This document shows positions 8,761-17,506 of a stretch of DNA of 64,000 bases, in pieces. The stretch is taken from assembly GCF_012241385.1 (NCBI RefSeq), contig NZ_JAAVXB010000015.1, positions 35,136 through 99,135 of the forward strand. The letters are read 5' to 3'. This stretch comes from Solimonas marina (lineage in GTDB: Bacteria; Pseudomonadota; Gammaproteobacteria; Nevskiales; Nevskiaceae). The translations under genes were made by a program, and so were the position numbers. The notes under the pieces are model-generated. The model worked only from the letters and a program-made list of their open reading frames with translations, was not told where the DNA came from and did not search any database. Each line of letters starts with the position of its first letter. Position 1 is the first letter of the stretch.

Positions 8761-9147
8761 ATGAAGCGCGGCGGCCGCGTTTGGCAGCGGATGCTGTTGC
8801 TGGCACTCAGTGCCGCGTTGCTGCACGCGCTGATCCCGCCGAACTTCATGCCGGTCGTCTCGCACGGCCAGCTGGAAATGGCGTTCTGTCCAGGCATGGC
8901 ATCAGACGCGATGCCGTCGATGCAGGACCCCGGACTGGACCACGGACACGGATCCGGCCCCGACGCTAGCGACCATCATGTGCCCTGCCCGTTCGCAGCC
9001 GCCGCAGCGGCCGCGCTGCCTGCCGGTCTCATCAACGCCGCGCCTGCGCCGAGGCAGATGCCCTACGCCGTCGCCAGCGCCACCATCACGGCCGCGCGCG
9101 GCGGCGCCAGCCTGACCCGCAACCGCGGACCACCAACGCTCGCCTGA
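8761..9147 (+). CDS. Small DUF2946-like secreted/anchored protein preceding a TonB receptor
   Basis: The 128-residue product has an N-terminal hydrophobic segment (residues 10-24) and then a Met/His/Cys-bearing region ('EMAFCPGMASD', 'DHGHGSG', 'DHHVPCPF') suited to binding metal. The tail contains RGPP, typical of DUF2946-type proteins found beside copper transport genes. It lies 79 bases before a TonB-dependent receptor of copper-receptor type on the same strand. This supports a role in copper handling, although the function of the family is not established. Confidence 0.65.
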   Translation: MKRGGRVWQRMLLLALSAALLHALIPPNFMPVVSHGQLEMAFCPGMASDAMPSMQDPGLDHGHGSGPDASDHHVPCPFAAAAAAALPAGLINAAPAPRQMPYAVASATITAARGGASLTRNRGPPTLA

Positions 9148-9226
9148 ACCCAGACGCCTTATCGCCGCGGGCACGCATGGCCCGCGCCGGACGCTGTTGC
9201 GTCCCGCCTGCTTCAGGAGATTGTCG

Positions 9227-11380
9227 ATGTCGTACCCCAATTCGCACCCTCGCGCGCGTCGCGCGCTGTTGCTGCTCGCCCTCGTTCCGCTCGGCGCCTC
9301 GGCCGCCGAAAGCGAGCCGACCACCCCGCTGGCCAGTGTGCTCGTCGAAGGACAACACCTCACCCCGGATTTTTCGTCCGCCACGCGGGCCGGCGATGAC
9401 ATCACGCCGCAGACCACCGTCGACACCGCCAGTCTGGTCCGCGACGTGCCGGGCGCGGCACTGAACTTCAACGGCCCGCTCGCCGGCCAGGTCCAGTACC
9501 GTGGGCTGTTCGGCCCACGCAACACCGTCAGCATCGACGGCATGCACATCAATCCCGGCGGCCCCAACTGGATGGACCCGCCGCTGCACTACCTGCCGCG
9601 CCCCTATGCCGACAGTGTGACGATGATTCGCGGCATCGCGCCGGTCGCGGCCGGCATCGAGACGCTCGGCGGCGTGGTCGTCGCGCGCTCGCGACAGCAA
9701 GCCTACGGCGACAGCCGGCAGTGGCAGTACGGCGGCAGCGGCAGTATCACCGGCGCGTCCGTCGACGACGGCCTGTCGACCGGCGTACAGCTCGGCGCCG
9801 CCAACGACACGCAGCGCGCCGATCTCGGCGCCGTTTACGAGCACGGACAGGATGCGCGTTACGGCGACGGCCGCATCGCCGACAGCGGTTACGAGCGCCG
9901 CTACGCCGCCGGCAACTACGGCCTGCGTCACGGCGCCAGCGAGTACAGCGCGCACCTGGTCTACGACGACACGCGCGATGCCGGCAACCCGACCTTCCCG
10001 ATGGACACCGAGTTCCTGCACACCGCCATCGCCCGGCTCGGCTACCGTCACGATCTCGACAACGGCGACGTCAGCGCTCGGCTGTACTACATCCATGTTC
10101 ATCACGCGATGAACAATTATTCGCTACGTGAAACGCCGGATTTCAATTCGATGATGGACGGACCGGATCAGCGCCGCGTGCCGGCCAAGGCCTACGACTG
10201 GGGTTTCGATCTGGCACGCAGCCTGCGCCTGTGGGGTGGCCAGCTCCAGGGCGGCGTCAATGCCTACCTGGCACGCAACAGCGCCGTCGTCACCGATCCG
10301 CAGATGGCGATGTTCCGCGTCGACGCCTTCGACGATGCGGTGCGCAATCTGTACAGCGCTTACGGCCAGTGGCAGGGCACGATCGCGCCGGCCACCACCT
10401 TCGCGTTCGGCACGCGCTACACGCACACCCACCAGAACGTCGGAGCCGGCGGCGTCGCCGCCAGCCTGCCGGCCGCCGCGCAGATGCTGGCGCAGAACTT
10501 CGCCGCCGCCGATCGCAGCAGCAGCGACAACAACGTCGACGTGATGACGCAGCTGCAATACGCGTTGCAGCCGACGACCCGCGTCGAACTGACGCTGGCA
10601 CGCAAGACGCGCTCACCGTCATATCTCGAACGCGACGCCTACATCCCGCTGGAAACCACCGGCGGCGCGTCGGACGGCAACAACTACGTCGGCAATCTCG
10701 GCCTGAAGCCGGAAGTCGCCTACGAGGCCGATCTCGGCCTGGCCTGGCAACAAGGTCCGCTGAGCCTGACGCCGCGCGTGTTCTACAGCCGCATTCACGA
10801 CTACATCCAGGGCGTCGCGGTCGACGGCTCGGCCAGCGATCTCGACCAGGCGACGGTGATGGTCAGCACGCTCAACGGCGACTCGACGCCGCTGCGCTAC
10901 GAGAACGTCGGCGCGAAGATGTACGGCGCCGACCTGGGCTGGCAACTGCAACTGGCGACGGCCTGGCAGCTCGGCGGCGCCGTCGGCTATACGCGCGGCA
11001 AGCGCACCGACACGCACGACAACCTCTACCGCGTCGCGCCGCTGCACGGCGATGCTGCGTTGCGCTACGCGCATGCCGACTGGGGTGCCGACCTGGAAAC
11101 GGTGTTCGCCGCCGCCCAGCACCACGTGTCGGCCGCCAACCACGATCCCGCCACCGCCGACGCCGAAACCGCCGGCTGGGCCATCGTCAACGTCGCCGCG
11201 CACTATCGCTTCGTCGCCAGCGGCACGCGCGTACAAGCCGGTGTCAGCAACGTCTTCGATCGCGATTATGCCGATGCATTGAACGGCTACAACCGCGTGC
11301 AGAACAGCGATCTGGCGGTCGGCGAACGGCTGCCCGGTTACGGCCGCAACGTCTACCTGCAGCTGACGCAGTCGTTCTGA
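9227..11380 (+). CDS. TonB-dependent outer membrane receptor, copper-receptor (OprC-like) type
   Basis: The 717-residue outer-membrane transporter has a cleavable signal (to about residue 24, ASAAE). A plug domain follows with 'TASLVRDVPGAALNFNG', 'YRGLFGPRNTVSIDGMHI' and 'MIRGIAPVAAGIETLGG', then a barrel ending in a terminal aromatic residue (LTQSF). The 'NPGGPNWMDPPLHY' stretch is characteristic of the TonB-dependent copper receptors, and the Met/His-rich loop 'HHAMNNYSLRETPDFNSMMD' fits that. ATG 9227 has AGGAGA seven bases upstream. Copper specificity is inferred from motif and from the DUF2946-like neighbour; no regulator is adjacent. Confidence 0.82.
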   Translation: MSYPNSHPRARRALLLLALVPLGASAAESEPTTPLASVLVEGQHLTPDFSSATRAGDDITPQTTVDTASLVRDVPGAALNFNGPLAGQVQYRGLFGPRNTVSIDGMHINPGGPNWMDPPLHYLPRPYADSVTMIRGIAPVAAGIETLGGVVVARSRQQAYGDSRQWQYGGSGSITGASVDDGLSTGVQLGAANDTQRADLGAVYEHGQDARYGDGRIADSGYERRYAAGNYGLRHGASEYSAHLVYDDTRDAGNPTFPMDTEFLHTAIARLGYRHDLDNGDVSARLYYIHVHHAMNNYSLRETPDFNSMMDGPDQRRVPAKAYDWGFDLARSLRLWGGQLQGGVNAYLARNSAVVTDPQMAMFRVDAFDDAVRNLYSAYGQWQGTIAPATTFAFGTRYTHTHQNVGAGGVAASLPAAAQMLAQNFAAADRSSSDNNVDVMTQLQYALQPTTRVELTLARKTRSPSYLERDAYIPLETTGGASDGNNYVGNLGLKPEVAYEADLGLAWQQGPLSLTPRVFYSRIHDYIQGVAVDGSASDLDQATVMVSTLNGDSTPLRYENVGAKMYGADLGWQLQLATAWQLGGAVGYTRGKRTDTHDNLYRVAPLHGDAALRYAHADWGADLETVFAAAQHHVSAANHDPATADAETAGWAIVNVAAHYRFVASGTRVQAGVSNVFDRDYADALNGYNRVQNSDLAVGERLPGYGRNVYLQLTQSF

Positions 11381-11384
11381 TCGG

Positions 11385-11420
11385 GCGCCTGAGGCGTCGG
11401 CCCGCCGTCGCCTCAGGCGC
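11385..11420. terminator. Convergent stem-loop between TonB receptor and DMT transporter
   Basis: A perfect 12-bp stem (GCGCCTGAGGCG / CGCCTCAGGCGC) with a 12-base loop lies between the convergent gene ends and covers the stop of the minus-strand gene. There is no T-run, so it is a likely barrier or stabiliser rather than a textbook intrinsic terminator. Confidence 0.55.
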
Positions 11421-12264
11421 TTGCCAGCAGCAAAATCGCCGGCACCGTCAGCGCCAGGCCGACGAGGTTGAAGCGCGGCAGCCGTTCACCGAACAGGACG
11501 ATGCCGACCACCGCACCGAGCGCGACAACGCCGAGATTGGTCGCCGTGAACACCCGCGCCGGATCGTCGGCGAGCGCACGATGTGCGCGCAGATAGAACA
11601 GGATGTTGCCGAAATTCAGCACACCGAGCAGCACACCCGCCGCCAAGCTGCGCGCAGCCAGCGGGATTCCGCGCGCGCGGCGCACGACGACGATCAGCAG
11701 CGCCACGAGCCACGACGTCGCGAACACGCACAGCAGCAGATCACCAAACGGCAGACCGCCGGCGGCGAGCTGTTTGAGCAGCACATCAATCGCGCCGAAG
11801 CCGACAAACACCAGCAACGGCAAGGCCCAGGCCGCCGGTGACATCGTGGTGTTCGCATCGCGACGCCAGACCAGGGCGATCAGGGCGAGCAGGCCGATCG
11901 CGATGCCCGCCAATAGCCGCGGTGTCGGCGTCTGCCCGAACACCGTGAACGCAGCGATCAGCGACACCAGCAGCGACAGTCGCTGCGCGACGTCGGAGCG
12001 CACGATGCCGGCGTGCCGCACCGAAGCGCCGAGCACGATGAAAATGGTCGGCAACAACACGCCGAGTGCCAGCAGCGGCAGCCATGGCAACGGCAGCGGC
12101 AGCGGCGCGGTCGCCACCGGACGCAGCAGGATCGCACTGCAGACCGCCGCCACCAGGTAATTGACCGCGACCATCTGCGCCACATCAAGCCGCGCGCGCG
12201 GCGCCAATTTCAGCAGCACCGAAACCAGGACACTGCAAACAACCGCGAAGACGAGATTGAACAT
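11413..12264 (-). CDS. EamA/DMT-family inner-membrane transporter
   Basis: The 283-residue protein has about ten hydrophobic segments in two similar halves, the layout of drug/metabolite exporters (EamA). The N-terminal 'FNLVFAVVCSVLVSVLLKLAPR' and the second-half 'TATNLGVVALGAVVGIVLFGERLPRFN' are typical. The E-R-L-P motif near the end of the ninth segment is usual for the family. Substrate unknown. It ends within the convergent stem-loop and is separated from the phosphoesterase gene by about 80 bases. Confidence 0.85.
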   Translation of the reverse strand: MFNLVFAVVCSVLVSVLLKLAPRARLDVAQMVAVNYLVAAVCSAILLRPVATAPLPLPLPWLPLLALGVLLPTIFIVLGASVRHAGIVRSDVAQRLSLLVSLIAAFTVFGQTPTPRLLAGIAIGLLALIALVWRRDANTTMSPAAWALPLLVFVGFGAIDVLLKQLAAGGLPFGDLLLCVFATSWLVALLIVVVRRARGIPLAARSLAAGVLLGVLNFGNILFYLRAHRALADDPARVFTATNLGVVALGAVVGIVLFGERLPRFNLVGLALTVPAILLLASA

Positions 12265-12345
12265 CGGCGATCAGAGCACGGGGGACGGCGCGCATGCTGA
12301 CCGCAGACTCCGCCCACGACAAGCCGCCGAGGACCGCCGCCGCGC

Positions 12346-13152
12346 TCAGGCCGTGTGATCGGCGTCGATCTCCGTTTGCAGCGTGCACTCGAACGCGGCG
12401 CGCGCGTCGTGATAGTCCCAGCGCTCGGCGATGCAGCGGCGACCGGCAGCGATGCGCAACAGATTCACGGAGTTGTTGGCCTCGAAGCGGATCCGCGACG
12501 ACAGCGCGGTACCGGCCTGCAAGGCCCACAGGCGCCGCGGCAACTGCGGGAAAGCTGCCTGCAGCTCGGCCACGTAAGGCAGGTGGATATGCCCACCGAG
12601 GATCAGGTCGGCACCCGCTGCCGACCATGCCGAAATGGCTGCAGCATGCCCGTGCAGGCGATTGTGTGCGTCGCGTTCGCGGACCACATGCACGGGCTGG
12701 TGCGTCACCAGAACACGCAGCTGGCCGGGGCGCGCCTGCCGCAGCTGCGCGGCCGCCCACTCGACTTGCTGCGACGACACCTCGCCATCGGTATGCCGCC
12801 ACGGCCGCGTCGTATTGAGGCCGATCAACAGCAGATCGTCGCGCGCCATCGTGCGATCGCCAGCCGGCCCCAAAGCTTGCCGATAGTGCCGATAGGGATC
12901 GACACAGCGCGTCCACAGACCAAGCAGCGGGATGTCGTGATTGCCGGGCACCATGAAGCGCGTCGCAATGCCGAGCGCGTCGAAATAGCGTCGCGCAGCG
13001 GCGAACTGCGCGCGCCGGGCGCGCTGCGTGATATCGCCCGACACCACCAACAGGTCCGGTCGCTGATGTCGGACCAGCACCTGCAACGCCGCCGCCACCG
13101 GGCGCCGCTCGGTGCCGAAGTGGGGATCCGAGACCTGCAGCAATACCGTCAT
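12346..13152 (-). CDS. Calcineurin-like metallophosphoesterase
   Basis: The 268-residue protein carries the dinuclear metallophosphatase signature in order: D-x-H ('SDPHFG'), GD-x ('VSGDITQRA'), GNHD ('VPGNHDIP'), an H in 'LVTHQPVH' and GHxH ('LGGHIHLP'). It has no signal peptide, so it is cytoplasmic. This class includes the CpdA-like cyclic nucleotide phosphodiesterases and UDP-diacylglucosamine hydrolases; the sequence does not decide between them. Its start overlaps the upstream lipid-kinase-like gene by four bases (ATGA), so the two are coupled. Confidence 0.88.
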   Translation of the reverse strand: MTVLLQVSDPHFGTERRPVAAALQVLVRHQRPDLLVVSGDITQRARRAQFAAARRYFDALGIATRFMVPGNHDIPLLGLWTRCVDPYRHYRQALGPAGDRTMARDDLLLIGLNTTRPWRHTDGEVSSQQVEWAAAQLRQARPGQLRVLVTHQPVHVVRERDAHNRLHGHAAAISAWSAAGADLILGGHIHLPYVAELQAAFPQLPRRLWALQAGTALSSRIRFEANNSVNLLRIAAGRRCIAERWDYHDARAAFECTLQTEIDADHTA

Positions 13153-14114
13153 TCGACCGCCGCCCTCGCCGCTGGCGCCGGCATCAGGAATTGCAGCGCA
13201 CCAGGCTTGGCACGAAACCGCAACGGCAGCCGCATCCAGACGATCTCGCCGTCGATGCCGACCTTGATCCGGCGCCGCGCCCAGCGCCGCGGCCGGACCT
13301 CCAGCTCGCGGAACACCAGGCTCTGCACCTGATCGGCATCGCCCAGACGGCCGAGCGCACCACGCAAGGTCAGCCCCAGCATCGCCAGCGCGCCGATCGG
13401 CCGCGGGTGCACGGCGACCAGATGTCCGTCGTCGAGGGCGGCCGCGTCGTCCAGCCCGACGCGCTCGAGCTGCAGACGGTTGTTGCCGACGAACAAGGTC
13501 GGCGTTTTGATGCGCCGGATTTCGCCGTCGATGCCGAATTCCAGATGCAATTGCCGCTGTTCGCGCAACAGGCTGCGCAAACCCGACACCAGCGCAACGA
13601 GCCGGCTGCGGCCATAACGCTGCTTGTACGCTTCGCGATCTTCAAGCAGCTCCGGATAGAGACCAAGACTGGCATTGACGAGAAAGCTGCGATTGTTGAC
13701 GCAGCCGACCTGCGTGGGCTGCGGCGTCGCCGTCAATAAGGCGCGCGCCGCGGCCGCCGCATCCTGCGGCACGCCGTGCACACGCGCAAAGTAGTTGAAA
13801 GTGCCGAGTGGCACGATGCCAAACAACACGCCACTGTCGGCGGCTTGCTGGGCGACGGCGCTGATCGTGCCGTCGCCACCGGCGGCGATCACGGCGCCGC
13901 GCACCGCGCGTGCCCGCTCGACAGCATCCTGCGCTGCCGCCACCACGTCGCCGCCTTTTTCGATCAGCACGAACTCGTGCGAGCGCCCGGCGGCCGTGAA
14001 AACCTTCGTCATCGCTGCACGCGTGTCATCGGCGGCGTCATGGCCAGAGCCGGCGTTGGCGACGATGAACAACGGCGTCGAAGCAGAGAACGCGTCGGGG
14101 GCGTCGACGGCCAT
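13149..14114 (-). CDS. Diacylglycerol/lipid kinase family protein (YegS/DagK_cat)
   Basis: The 321-residue protein has the lipid-kinase catalytic domain: 'FIVANAGSGHDA' (nucleotide-binding N-terminus), the GGDGT motif ('IAAGGDGTISAVAQQ') and 'FGIVPLGTFNYFARVHG'. A C-terminal beta domain with 'VGNNRLQLERVG' follows. Substrates of the group are diacylglycerol, phosphatidylglycerol or sphingoid bases; which one is not determinable here. It is translationally coupled to the downstream phosphoesterase, which suggests a kinase/phosphatase pair acting on the same lipid or signalling route (inference). Confidence 0.88.
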   Translation of the reverse strand: MAVDAPDAFSASTPLFIVANAGSGHDAADDTRAAMTKVFTAAGRSHEFVLIEKGGDVVAAAQDAVERARAVRGAVIAAGGDGTISAVAQQAADSGVLFGIVPLGTFNYFARVHGVPQDAAAAARALLTATPQPTQVGCVNNRSFLVNASLGLYPELLEDREAYKQRYGRSRLVALVSGLRSLLREQRQLHLEFGIDGEIRRIKTPTLFVGNNRLQLERVGLDDAAALDDGHLVAVHPRPIGALAMLGLTLRGALGRLGDADQVQSLVFRELEVRPRRWARRRIKVGIDGEIVWMRLPLRFRAKPGALQFLMPAPAARAAVE

Positions 14115-14191
14115 GGCGGCATTGGCTGCGGAGTGGAGCGCCTATTGGACCTGCGCCGGTCTGAACCGCCGCTGATGCATGCACCGCGACC

Positions 14192-14222
14192 GCCCGGACG
14201 CCGCGTCGCGCGACGTCCGGGC
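14192..14222 (-). terminator. GC-rich stem-loop after the metalloprotease gene
   Basis: A 9-bp stem (GCCCGGACG at 14192-14200 with CGTCCGGGC at 14214-14222) lies 15 bases past the stop of the minus-strand metalloprotease gene. It has a GC-rich loop and no clear U-tract on that strand. It is a possible terminator. Confidence 0.45.
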
Positions 14223-14236
14223 ACGCAAAACACCGC

Positions 14237-16732
14237 TCAGATCGGCGAGCCGGGTGGAATGCGAATGTCGTAGCGACCGCTGCGCAACGCGTCCTTCATC
14301 TCGGCGGGATGCTCGAGCAAGCTCGCGAGCCACAGGTCGTGCGCCTGCTGCACAGGATCCTTGGCCTTGGCGTGACTGAGCCTGACGCCCAGCGCGGCCA
14401 GCTTCTCGCTGACGATCGCCGCTGCCGTGGACGACAACGGGGCCGACGGTTTCAGCGGCACCGCGCCCGGCACCGCCGGTGCGGAGACGCCATACAGCCG
14501 GCGCGCCAGCATGATGACCGTACGCAGTTGCACGCGGCGCGCGACCTCCGCTTCAGCCGCATTCTTCGGCTGCGCCGAAAAAACGCGCTGTATGACCATG
14601 TCGATCATCGTGCCGAGTCCCAACGGCTGCGGATCGCGTGCCATGGCCTCGACGAGTCCGTTGATCCGCTCGGGCTTGAACATCGCGTCCAGCACAATGT
14701 CGGCCGCCACCTCCGCGGCCATCCCGGAATCGAACGAGCGCGACATACGGCTAGTGAAAATCTCGATGTCGTTCTGCGGGTCGGGGACCCCCGACGTCTG
14801 CGCGGCCAGCAGCTTAAGCTGCTCGGGGCTGAAGGTCAGCTCGGATGGCGCCAGTGCATCGAGCAGCACCTCGACCGCCGCCTTCTGCGTAGCGCGCGGC
14901 ACTGGCGCCAGCAAGTCTTCGTCGCCGTGTCCGTTGAGCGGATAGCCATAGTCCGCACCAGCGATCAGCTTGGCGGTGGCCTCGGCCTGATAGCGATGAT
15001 AGAGATAGATCGGCACGATCCGGCGCCGCAACTCGAACACCGCCGAACCCTTGGGCAGGTTGTTCAACCCGAAGTGATCGAGCGCAATTCGGCGAATGCG
15101 CATCACATGTTTCATTTCCTCGACGGGATCGGTGCCGTTGACCCACGGCGCCGCCAGTGGCGCGAGGATTTCGTCAGAGCGGCCTTCGGGCTGACCACGG
15201 TAGATGTAATGCCGCAACGCCTCATCGACCTTGCGCGACCGCACGGCCGGCGGATCTTCCGAGTACAAGGCGTACGCGGAAATCTTGTCCCACTCGCCTA
15301 TCCCCACGCCATAGGCATCGCTGAAGTCCAGGTGATCGCCGACGATCTTGATCAGCGGCGCAGGATAGTCGAGGACCGAACTGCGGCCCTGGGTATTGGA
15401 CGCAAAGTTGTGCTCGAAGCCGAGCACGTGCCCGGCCTCGTGCGCAGTCAATTGCCGCAGGCGCGCCAAGGCCAGCTCGACCGGGTCGTTCGGCCCGCCC
15501 TTGCCGCTGTTGGCCGTGCCGAGCAGCCCCTCAAACATGATGATGTCCTGGCGCGTGCGCTGCGAACCGAGCAGCACGTCACCATGCACAATTTCACCGG
15601 TGCGCGGATCAAGGACCAGATGACCGTAAGACCAGCCGCGCGTCACGCGGTGGCTCCAGAAAATCATGTTGTAGCGCGCATCGTAGGGATCGGCGCCCTT
15701 CGGCAATACCTTGACCTGGAAAGCGTCGATGTAGCCCATCGCATCGAAGGCTTGTTTCCACCAACTCGCGCCGTCGATCAAGGCCTGCTGAATCCTCGGC
15801 GGCGCGGTGTTGTCGACGTAGAACACGATAGGCTTCTTGACGGTCGAACGCGCCGCCGAGGGATCGGTCTTCTGCAGCCTGAAGCGGTGCGCCAAGCGCG
15901 TCACCAATGGCTTGTCGAGCGGCGCCGAAAAGTCCGTCACGACGTTGTCGAAACCACCGATGCGCGGGTCGTAGACACGAGGCTGATAGCCATCGTCAGG
16001 CAGGCGAATGAGGCTGTGGTGCAGCTTGACCGTCACTACATTCGAATCCGGCGTGACGTCTTGGATTTCCTTGCCTGGATCGTCGGTGCGAAATGTGAAC
16101 GTGGCGTCCACTTCGAGGTTGTCCGGATACGCACGCGCGGACGTCGCGTCGACCATCGACAACGCGGCGTCTTGCCGAAAGTGGCCCTGACCGGCGTGGT
16201 TGAGGTTGTCGAGCATGCCCCAGGCATCCCGCGTGAAAAAGCTCGACAGGTCGACGATGGTCGACCCGTCGGCCAGGGTCGCGATGACATCGCCCGCCCA
16301 GACCGCCGATGTCGGAAACGACTGCTCGGCGCCCAACTGTTCGAGCGGCGAAGCGGACGCCTTGAAGGCGGTGTTTTCGTACTCTGCGACGACCCGCTGG
16401 CCGACGCGGCGAAATCGCAGCAGGCGGCTCGGACCGAATTTGCTGCGCTCCATGTGCGTCGAGGGCGCCCCGGTACCCTGCGACATCATGCTGTGGTGAA
16501 TCACGCGCATCATCACGCCGGACGCGTCCGGCGGCGGCAACTGCGCCAGCACCCGATTGTCGGCGCGGTCGATATAGAGCGGAAACAGCCCGGGCTTTTG
16601 CTGGTAGCCGGTCGAAACCTTGGCCCATTGGCTCGCGGTCAACGTCGCGGCTTGAGCCGGCGTCAGCGCCGACAATAGGCTGAGAAATGCCAGGGCCAGT
16701 GCGGCGCCGGCGATACGTCCCTTGATTTGCAT
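14237..16732 (-). CDS. Secreted zinc-dependent metalloprotease (metzincin-type, DUF5117/DUF4953-like)
   Basis: The 831-residue protein has a signal peptide (residues 1-28, ending PAQAA). The catalytic core reads HEAGHVLGFEH at residues 431-441, a full HExxHxxGxxH zinc site. It is followed by 'NFASNTQGRSSVLDYPAP', where the family usually has a Met-turn (VMDYP); here the Met is Leu. The N-terminal beta-rich region and long C-terminal helical region match the large secreted or periplasmic proteases carrying DUF5117. ATG 16732 was preferred over an in-frame start 57 codons earlier because the signal peptide begins there. The physiological substrate is unknown. No partner gene is coupled to it. 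Confidence 0.85.
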   Translation of the reverse strand: MQIKGRIAGAALALAFLSLLSALTPAQAATLTASQWAKVSTGYQQKPGLFPLYIDRADNRVLAQLPPPDASGVMMRVIHHSMMSQGTGAPSTHMERSKFGPSRLLRFRRVGQRVVAEYENTAFKASASPLEQLGAEQSFPTSAVWAGDVIATLADGSTIVDLSSFFTRDAWGMLDNLNHAGQGHFRQDAALSMVDATSARAYPDNLEVDATFTFRTDDPGKEIQDVTPDSNVVTVKLHHSLIRLPDDGYQPRVYDPRIGGFDNVVTDFSAPLDKPLVTRLAHRFRLQKTDPSAARSTVKKPIVFYVDNTAPPRIQQALIDGASWWKQAFDAMGYIDAFQVKVLPKGADPYDARYNMIFWSHRVTRGWSYGHLVLDPRTGEIVHGDVLLGSQRTRQDIIMFEGLLGTANSGKGGPNDPVELALARLRQLTAHEAGHVLGFEHNFASNTQGRSSVLDYPAPLIKIVGDHLDFSDAYGVGIGEWDKISAYALYSEDPPAVRSRKVDEALRHYIYRGQPEGRSDEILAPLAAPWVNGTDPVEEMKHVMRIRRIALDHFGLNNLPKGSAVFELRRRIVPIYLYHRYQAEATAKLIAGADYGYPLNGHGDEDLLAPVPRATQKAAVEVLLDALAPSELTFSPEQLKLLAAQTSGVPDPQNDIEIFTSRMSRSFDSGMAAEVAADIVLDAMFKPERINGLVEAMARDPQPLGLGTMIDMVIQRVFSAQPKNAAEAEVARRVQLRTVIMLARRLYGVSAPAVPGAVPLKPSAPLSSTAAAIVSEKLAALGVRLSHAKAKDPVQQAHDLWLASLLEHPAEMKDALRSGRYDIRIPPGSPI

Positions 16733-17050
16733 GTGGTGCTCTCGAATGTTCGACGCCCGGCCATCGCCGCCGGACTTGGACGCGAGATTCCTGTCGATGC
16801 CATCGCGGCGCCCCAAACACCACACCGACTCACCATCGCGCGCATTCCATAGTGACGCAGGCCATGAGCACGATGTGGTTAATCTTTTGTCATCCGCAAC
16901 CACGGTAGTACGACGGCGTCCGCGCGAGTGCGTGCGCTACCGACGAGCACCGGCGTTCGAAACGCACTGATCGCCATCACTTCGGCGCCGAGATTAGAGC
17001 CGGCTCACAAGCTGCCGCGATCACATCGCCGCGCGCGCCGACGCATCGCG
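16733..17050. other. Non-coding gap upstream of the metalloprotease gene
   Basis: A stretch of 318 bases holds no credible gene. It must include the minus-strand promoter and leader of the metalloprotease gene, and a slightly AT-richer patch (GGTTAATCTTTTGTCATCC near 16877) is the best promoter candidate. Nothing else was recognised. Confidence 0.5.
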
Positions 17051-17443
17051 TCAGCGGCTCGGTGTGAAATCGGGTTGTGGCGGGTCGGGATCAGGCGCCA
17101 GCGCAGGCTCGCGGCCCAGCGCCTCGAGGATCGTCCGTTTCGAATCGGCCGACATCGTGTTGGGGTCTTCGTTGGCGCGATACCACTCGCCGACGCGCTG
17201 CGTCACGCTTTTCTTCGCTGCCACCTGGTCGTCGGCGCCCGGCAAGCCCTTGATGATGTCGTGCAGCTTGCGATCGGACTTGGCGAACGGATCCTCGTTC
17301 GGCCGCACGATCACCGTCGGCAGATCATCATCGTCGTCCTTGGCCTTTGGCCCCTGCGCGGCCGCCACGCCCACGCACAGCAGCGTCAGGCCGGCTGCCA
17401 GCCCGCCGACGCGGCGGCCACAATCCGCTGCACCCATCGCCAA
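17051..17443 (-). CDS. Small secreted protein of unknown function
   Basis: The 130-residue product has a signal peptide (LAAGLTLLCVGVAAAQG), then an acidic stretch (KAKDDDDDLPTVIV) and a charged helical segment with 'SDRKLHDIIKGLPGADDQ' and 'SVTQRVGEWYRANEDPN'. The tail is Pro/Asp-rich. No domain is recognised. Codon usage and GC match the neighbours, and it sits between two secreted-hydrolase genes on the same strand, 63 bases before the CpdB gene. It is probably real and periplasmic. Confidence 0.6.
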   Translation of the reverse strand: MAMGAADCGRRVGGLAAGLTLLCVGVAAAQGPKAKDDDDDLPTVIVRPNEDPFAKSDRKLHDIIKGLPGADDQVAAKKSVTQRVGEWYRANEDPNTMSADSKRTILEALGREPALAPDPDPPQPDFTPSR

Positions 17444-17506
17444 CCCCTGATCGCATCCACGGTTTTCGACTCGGAGCTGCCGGCTGAGTTCCGCAACGCA
17501 AAACCT

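Noticed and set aside
14309..16678. Long plus-strand open frame of 789 codons opposite the metalloprotease gene
   Set aside because: It is the mirror of a GC-rich gene; its product is Arg/His/Gln-rich and shows no domain. The minus-strand reading has a signal peptide and HExxHxxGxxH.
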